A stretch of DNA of 64,000 nt, taken from positions 2,232,001-2,296,000 of the forward strand of contig OZ244909.1 in NCBI GenBank assembly GCA_965221725.1, in the 5' to 3' direction. The notes beneath the pieces are model-generated. The model was given only the letters and a program-made list of their open reading frames with translations. It was not told where the DNA came from and did no database searches. Made by a program: the position numbers and the translations under genes. Source of the DNA: HK1 sp965221725. Lineage in GTDB: Bacteria > Pseudomonadota > Gammaproteobacteria > HK1. Shown here in pieces: positions 59,589 to 64,000 of the stretch (position 1 is the first letter of the stretch; every line of letters starts with the position of its first letter).

Positions 59589-60545
59589 ATGGACTCTCTC
59601 AACGCCATTCGCCTGTTTGCAGCCACCGTCGACGCCGGCAGCTTTTCCGAGACCGGCCGCCGTCTAGGGATCGCGCCGTCGTCGGTATCGCGCCAGGTGG
59701 CGGCGCTGGAAGACCATGTCGGCGCCCGGCTGCTCCAGCGCACGACCCGCAAGCTCAGCCTGACGCAGGCCGGCCGGCTCTATCACGAGCGGATCGCCGG
59801 CATCCTGTCCGAACTCGACGAGGCGACCGCCGCGATCTCCGACCTGGAGAGAGCGCCCCGCGGGGTATTGCACGTCAACGGCCCGTGCGCCTTCGGGGTG
59901 CGCCACATCACGCCGGCGATTCCCGAGTTCCTCGCCCGCTTTCCGGAGGTGCGGATCGAGCTGACGCTGACCGACAGCTTCGTGGACCTCATCGACGCCG
60001 GCGCCGATGTCGCGGTGCGGGTGGGAGAGCTGGAGGATTCGAGTCTGGTCGCGCGCCGCCTGGCCACCAACCGGCGCATCCTGTGCGCGAGCCCCGAGTA
60101 CCTGGAGCGGACGGGGATTCCGGAGCAGCCCCGAGATCTCGCGTCCCGCAACTGCCTCATCTATACCCGCCACCACGGCAACGTCGCCTGGAAGCTGGCC
60201 GGACCGGAGGGGCCGGTGGAAGTGCGGGTCGACGGCAGCCTGCGCACCAACAACACCGAGGCCGTTCACGCGGCGGTTGTCGCGGGACTGGGCATCGCGC
60301 TTTTGCCGACCTGGCTGGTGGGCGAGGAAGTGCAGTCCGGCCGGCTACAGGAGGTGCTGGGCGGTTTCGATGCCGCCGCCGGCGCGCTCGACACCGGGAT
60401 ACACGCCCTTTACCCCGCCCATCGTCACCTCTCGTGCAAGGTCCGGGCCTTCATCGACTTCCTGGTGAACCGCTTCGCCCCGCACCCCTACTGGGAGAGG
60501 CCGGCGCCCCGGATCATGCAACCGGATGCCGGTGCCTCGCTTTGA
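59589..60545 (+). CDS. LysR-family transcriptional regulator
   Basis: This 318-residue protein has an N-terminal winged helix-turn-helix (LFAATVDAGSFSETGRRLGI, SSVSRQVAALEDHVG) and a periplasmic-binding-like effector domain (VRIELTLTDSFVDLIDAGAD, NTEAVHAAVVAGLGIALLP). The DADVAVRxG-type motif (GADVAVRVGEL) places it in the CrgA/DsdC-like group. It is divergent from the small protein at 59268-59471. Effector unknown. Confidence 0.92.
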   Translation: MDSLNAIRLFAATVDAGSFSETGRRLGIAPSSVSRQVAALEDHVGARLLQRTTRKLSLTQAGRLYHERIAGILSELDEATAAISDLERAPRGVLHVNGPCAFGVRHITPAIPEFLARFPEVRIELTLTDSFVDLIDAGADVAVRVGELEDSSLVARRLATNRRILCASPEYLERTGIPEQPRDLASRNCLIYTRHHGNVAWKLAGPEGPVEVRVDGSLRTNNTEAVHAAVVAGLGIALLPTWLVGEEVQSGRLQEVLGGFDAAAGALDTGIHALYPAHRHLSCKVRAFIDFLVNRFAPHPYWERPAPRIMQPDAGASL

Positions 60546-60632
60546 AATTCCGGCCGGGGTCCACCGCCGGCAAGCAGGGGTTTCCCCGGGAGTTCAGGAG
60601 CCGAAGCGAGGCTCTGCCGAGAGGATTTAAAT

Positions 60633-60667
60633 CTTGAAAATTGAGTTTCACACGCTCAATATTCAAG
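60633..60667. promoter_or_regulatory. Inverted repeat directly before the second AAA_14 ATPase gene
   Basis: CTTGAAAATTGAG, nine bases, CTCAATATTCAAG: 12 of 13 positions pair. It ends one base before the ATG, so in mRNA it would form a hairpin over the ribosome-binding region, or as DNA it could be an operator overlapping the start. AT-rich against a GC-rich background. Confidence 0.65.
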
Positions 60668-60668
60668 T

Positions 60669-61835
60669 ATGGCGACGATCTCTCGCATCCCTCATCTGCG
60701 CAATCTCGCGCGCCTCCTGCGTGAGAATCCCGTCGTGGCGCTGCTCGGCGCGCGTCAAGTCGGCAAGACGACCCTTGCCGGTGCGCTCACGCGACAGCGA
60801 CGAGGCTCCGTCACCTGGTTCGATCTGGAGCATCCGCGCGATCTGCGCCAACTGGACGAGCCGACCCTGACCCTGGAACCGCTGCGCGGCCTGGTGGTGC
60901 TCGACGAGATCCGGAACCGACCCGAACTCTTTCCCGTGCTGCGGGTGCTGGCGGACCGTTCTCCGCTCCCGGCGCGGTTCCTGGTTCTCGGAAGCGCATC
61001 GCCGGAGCTGCTGCGCCAGGGCTCGGAGACGCTCGCCGGCCGTATTGCCTTCTACGAGCTGCCCGGATTCGATCTCGCCGAAGTCGGTACTGCGCACTGG
61101 CAACGCCTGTGGCTGCGTGGCGGGTTTCCCCGCGCCTATCTGCCGCGGGCGCATCGTCAGAGCGGCGAGTGGCGGGCGAATTTCGTTCGCACGTTCGTCG
61201 AGCGTGATCTTCCGCATCTGGGCGCGGTCACCGCCCCGCGCATGCTCACGGATTTCTGGACCATGATGTCGCACTATCACGGTCAGATATGGAACAGCTC
61301 GGAGCTTGGGCGCGCGTTCGGGGTTGCCCATACCACGGTACGCGGCTATCTCGATCTGCTGACCGACACGTTCGTCGTCCGCCAGCTTCCACCGTGGACG
61401 GAGAACATCGGCAAGCGGGTGGTCAAGTCGCCCAAGGTCTACGTCGCCGACAGTGGACTGCTGCACACCCTGCTCGGGATCGAGAGGCCGGCGGATCTCG
61501 CGTCCCATCCGAAGGTGGGTGCGAGCTTCGAGGGCTTTGCCCTGGAACAGGTGCTCCGTCGGCTCGCGCTCCGGCCGCGGGAAGCATTCTTCTGGGCCAC
61601 GCACGCCGGCGCCGAGCTCGACCTCCTTGTCATTCGCGGCCGCCGGCGTCTGGGTTTCGAATTCAAGCGTACCGATGCGCCGAAACTGACGCGCTCGATG
61701 AGCGTCTCCCTCGACACCCTGAGACTCGACCGCATCGACGTCATCCATGCCGGCAACCAGGCGTTTCGCTTGCACGACAAGGTCCGGGCAGTGCCCATTC
61801 AGGGACTGCTGGAGGCATTGAAGCCGCTCGCCTGA
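60669..61835 (+). CDS. AAA_14 ATPase with DUF4143 domain (second copy)
   Basis: This 388-residue protein has the P-loop LLGARQVGKTTLA near residue 27, Walker B LVVLDEI near 80, sensor FLVLGSASPELL, and the family's RGGFPRAYL segment. The C-terminal DUF4143 part holds GAELDLLVIRG and FEFKRTDAP (a PD-(D/E)XK-like Asp and ExK). Only distantly similar to the protein at 3226, it is the better match to the classical family. There is no Shine-Dalgarno; the inverted repeat occupies its place. Confidence 0.9.
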   Translation: MATISRIPHLRNLARLLRENPVVALLGARQVGKTTLAGALTRQRRGSVTWFDLEHPRDLRQLDEPTLTLEPLRGLVVLDEIRNRPELFPVLRVLADRSPLPARFLVLGSASPELLRQGSETLAGRIAFYELPGFDLAEVGTAHWQRLWLRGGFPRAYLPRAHRQSGEWRANFVRTFVERDLPHLGAVTAPRMLTDFWTMMSHYHGQIWNSSELGRAFGVAHTTVRGYLDLLTDTFVVRQLPPWTENIGKRVVKSPKVYVADSGLLHTLLGIERPADLASHPKVGASFEGFALEQVLRRLALRPREAFFWATHAGAELDLLVIRGRRRLGFEFKRTDAPKLTRSMSVSLDTLRLDRIDVIHAGNQAFRLHDKVRAVPIQGLLEALKPLA

Positions 61836-62052
61836 GGAGCGTCTGCCGCCAATACTCGAGTCGCGGCTCGGTGATGCCCCACTTTTGACTCCTGAGCTCT
61901 CGGCAAAACCCGTGCATACAGACCAGGGACACCAGACAGAATTTCGAAGCGAGACACCCGCGACTCCCGCGCGACTCCGGCGCGGCGGCAGGGATCCCGG
62001 ATCTCATCGATAATCCGCCGTTCGGCATAGCCGCTTCGCGTCCTACCGTCCC

Positions 62053-64000
62053 ATGCACTTGCTCAAGGCTCAACCGGGCGTCGTCGCCGACGGCAGCGAG
62101 GCCGTCGACCTCGGGCAGACCCCGGCCGAGATCGTGGTCCTGTCGGCGGCTGATACGGAGCTTGCCTCGCTCGCGGCGGCGCGGGCGACGTTCGGCGAGA
62201 CGTTTCCCACCGTGCGGCTCGCCAACCTCATGCAGCTCTCGCACCACGCATCGGTCGATCTCTACTGCGAGGCGGTCGTCGCCCACGCCCGGCTCGTCGT
62301 CGTGCGGCTGCTCGGGGGAAAGTCCTACTGGCCCTACGGGGTCGAGCAGATCGTCGAGACCTGCGCGGGCGCCGGGGCGGCGCTTGCGCTGCTGCCCGGC
62401 GACGACCAGCCCGATCCGACCCTCGCCGCGCACTCCAGCGTCAGCCCGCAGGCGTATCGGCGGCTTTGGGGCTACCTGCTCCATGGGGGTGCGGTCAACG
62501 CGAGGCACTGCCTGGCCTATGCCGCGACGCTCATCGGTCGGGGCTGCGACTGGCGGGAGCCGGCCGAGCTGCCGCGGGCCGGGATCTGGTGGCAGGATTT
62601 CGACCACCCCGGCCTCGCGGATCTGCAAGGCGCATGGGCGAAGGACGCGCCGGTGGCGGCGCTCGTCTTCTACCGCGCCCTGGTGCAGGCGGGCAACATC
62701 GCCCCGATCCGGGCGCTGATCGAGGCGCTCGCGCGGCGCGGGGTCAACTGCCTGCCGGTGTACTGCACCAGCCTGAAGGATTCGGTCTCGGCCGGGGTCA
62801 TCGAGGCGTTGCTGGCCGAGAGCGGGGCCGGGGTGGTGCTGAACGGCACCGGGTTCGCGGTCTCCACCCCCGGCCGGCCGACGCTCGATTCGCCATTGAA
62901 CGCCACCGGAGCGCCCGTGTTCCAGGTGGTGTTCTCCGGAGGCAGCGAGAAGGACTGGCGGGCCGGCACCCGGGGACTCTCCGCCCGCGACATCGCCATG
63001 AACGTGGCGTTGCCGGAGGTCGACGGCCGCATCCTCTCGCGCGCCGTGTCCTTCAAGGGCGAGGCCCGCTTCGACGCCGCCACGCAGTGCCCACTCATCG
63101 CCTACGAGCCGGTGCCGGATCGGGTCGAGTTCGTGGCGGAGCTCACCGCAAGCTGGCTGCGGCTCGGGAGCACGCCGCCCGCCCGGCGCCGCCTTGCGGT
63201 CATCCTTGCCAACTATCCGAATCGTGACGGTCGGCTCGGCAACGGGGTCGGGCTGGACACCCCCGCCAGCGTGGTCGCGCTGCTGCATGCGTTCGAACGG
63301 GGAGGCTACGCCGTCACGGACATCCCACGCGACGGCGACGCGCTGGTCGAGCGCCTCCGCCGCGGCCCCACCAATGCCACGACGGCCGGCCGCGAGATCG
63401 GGGTCACGCTGCCGCTGGATGCCTATCGGCGGTTCTTCGCCACCCTGCCGGCGGCGGTGCGCCGCGCCGTGACCGAGCGCTGGGGCGAGCCGCAGAGCGA
63501 TCCGTTCCACCTCGCCGCGGCCGGCGCGCTTGCCATTCCCGCGTTCGAATGCGGCAACGTGGTCATCGGGCTGCAGCCGGCGCGGGGCTACAACATCGAC
63601 CCGCAGTCGACCTACCACGACCCGGATCTTGCGCCCCCGCACGGCTATCTCGCGTTCTACGCCTGGTTGCGCACCCGCCGGGACGTACACGCCATCATCC
63701 ACGCGGGCAAGCACGGCAACCTCGAATGGCTGCCGGGCAAGGCGCTCGCGCTCAGCGAGTCGTGCTTTCCCGAAGCCGTCCTCGGACCGCTGCCGCACCT
63801 CTACCCGTTCATCGTCAACGACCCCGGCGAAGGCACCCAGGCCAAGCGCCGGGCGCAGGCGGTCATCGTCGACCACCTCACGCCGCCGCTCACCCGAGCG
63901 GAGACCTACGGCCCGCTCGCGGAGCTGGAGCTGCTCGTCGACGAATACTTCGAGGCAGCCGGCGTGGACCCGCGCCGGCTGAAGATCCTGCGCGAGGAGA
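62053..64000 (+). CDS. cobN: Cobaltochelatase subunit CobN, 3'-truncated by window
   Basis: The ATG at 62053 opens a frame that runs off the right edge after 649 codons. The sequence follows the CobN/BchH-like magnesium/cobalt chelatase: AEIVVLSAADTELASLA and VVRLLGGKSYWPYGVEQI at the N-terminus, then VFYRALVQAGNIAPIRALIE, RRLAVILANYPNRDGRLGNG and HAIIHAGKHGNLEWLPGKAL. It inserts cobalt into hydrogenobyrinic acid diamide with CobS and CobT (aerobic B12 pathway). No cobalamin riboswitch signature was found in the 217 bases upstream. Confidence 0.93.
   Translation, partial: MHLLKAQPGVVADGSEAVDLGQTPAEIVVLSAADTELASLAAARATFGETFPTVRLANLMQLSHHASVDLYCEAVVAHARLVVVRLLGGKSYWPYGVEQIVETCAGAGAALALLPGDDQPDPTLAAHSSVSPQAYRRLWGYLLHGGAVNARHCLAYAATLIGRGCDWREPAELPRAGIWWQDFDHPGLADLQGAWAKDAPVAALVFYRALVQAGNIAPIRALIEALARRGVNCLPVYCTSLKDSVSAGVIEALLAESGAGVVLNGTGFAVSTPGRPTLDSPLNATGAPVFQVVFSGGSEKDWRAGTRGLSARDIAMNVALPEVDGRILSRAVSFKGEARFDAATQCPLIAYEPVPDRVEFVAELTASWLRLGSTPPARRRLAVILANYPNRDGRLGNGVGLDTPASVVALLHAFERGGYAVTDIPRDGDALVERLRRGPTNATTAGREIGVTLPLDAYRRFFATLPAAVRRAVTERWGEPQSDPFHLAAAGALAIPAFECGNVVIGLQPARGYNIDPQSTYHDPDLAPPHGYLAFYAWLRTRRDVHAIIHAGKHGNLEWLPGKALALSESCFPEAVLGPLPHLYPFIVNDPGEGTQAKRRAQAVIVDHLTPPLTRAETYGPLAELELLVDEYFEAAGVDPRRLKILREE

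Noticed and set aside
61836..62052. Cobalamin riboswitch ahead of cobN
   Set aside because: No B12-box-like GCCACTG element or fitting structure could be seen.

Overview
The window is a GC-rich (roughly two-thirds G+C) Gram-negative chromosome segment, most likely from a gammaproteobacterium or a close relative. The evidence is a class A penicillin-binding protein 1A beside PriA, PdxJ, hutU, an F-type conjugation cluster and proteobacterial insertion sequences. No rRNA or tRNA gene was seen, so placement below phylum level is unsafe. Several genes imply a broad metabolism: a P450, an F420-dependent oxidoreductase with an F420-type PPOX protein and CofC, a CaiB/CitE CoA module and cobaltochelatase CobN.

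Layout. 1-16 kb is accessory: a 5'-truncated AAA-ATPase/nuclease, a P450, an AAA_14/DUF4143 ATPase, an ATPase-PIN operon, a large 2OG oxygenase, remnants of hsdR, IS3 and higBA, a secreted protein with a C13 tract, an amidase, three VapC toxins with antitoxins, and a scar assembled from pieces of other genes in the window. 16-35 kb is mostly core metabolism: PBP1A, a possible nucleotidyltransferase, PriA with four 22-residue repeats, a secreted protein with a C28 tract, the F420 genes, a thioesterase, a PIN-like protein, a vapBC cassette between two gene stumps, pdxJ, hutU, an HpcH aldolase and an Ldh2 dehydrogenase. 35.6-52.5 kb is a decayed integrative conjugative element: two tandem tyrosine integrases (the second frameshifted), an AT-rich stretch with a type II restriction-modification pair and an IS1595 copy, an S24 repressor, and a tightly overlapping F-type cluster traA-L-E-K-B-V-C ... 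trbI-traF that stops inside traW. 52.5-55.3 kb holds an IS4-family element whose transposase carries a DruA (DUF4338) domain, plus the stump of a related element. 55-64 kb has an unrecognised PD-(D/E)XK-like protein, a CaiB/CitE pair, a LysR regulator, a second AAA_14/DUF4143 ATPase and the 5' part of cobN.

The most notable observations: (i) two unrelated exported proteins have long in-frame poly-C tracts between start codon and signal peptide, as expected of phase-variable genes; (ii) both AAA_14/DUF4143 ATPase genes are preceded by a near-perfect inverted repeat; (iii) toxin-antitoxin and defence-like genes sit among short duplicated fragments of neighbouring genes; (iv) a DruA domain is fused to a transposase. 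Single-base frameshifts recur in the accessory genes (higB, higA, the second integrase, IS1595, the 38-kb hypothetical gene, the DruA stump) but not in the core genes, which fits decay better than uniform sequencing error.
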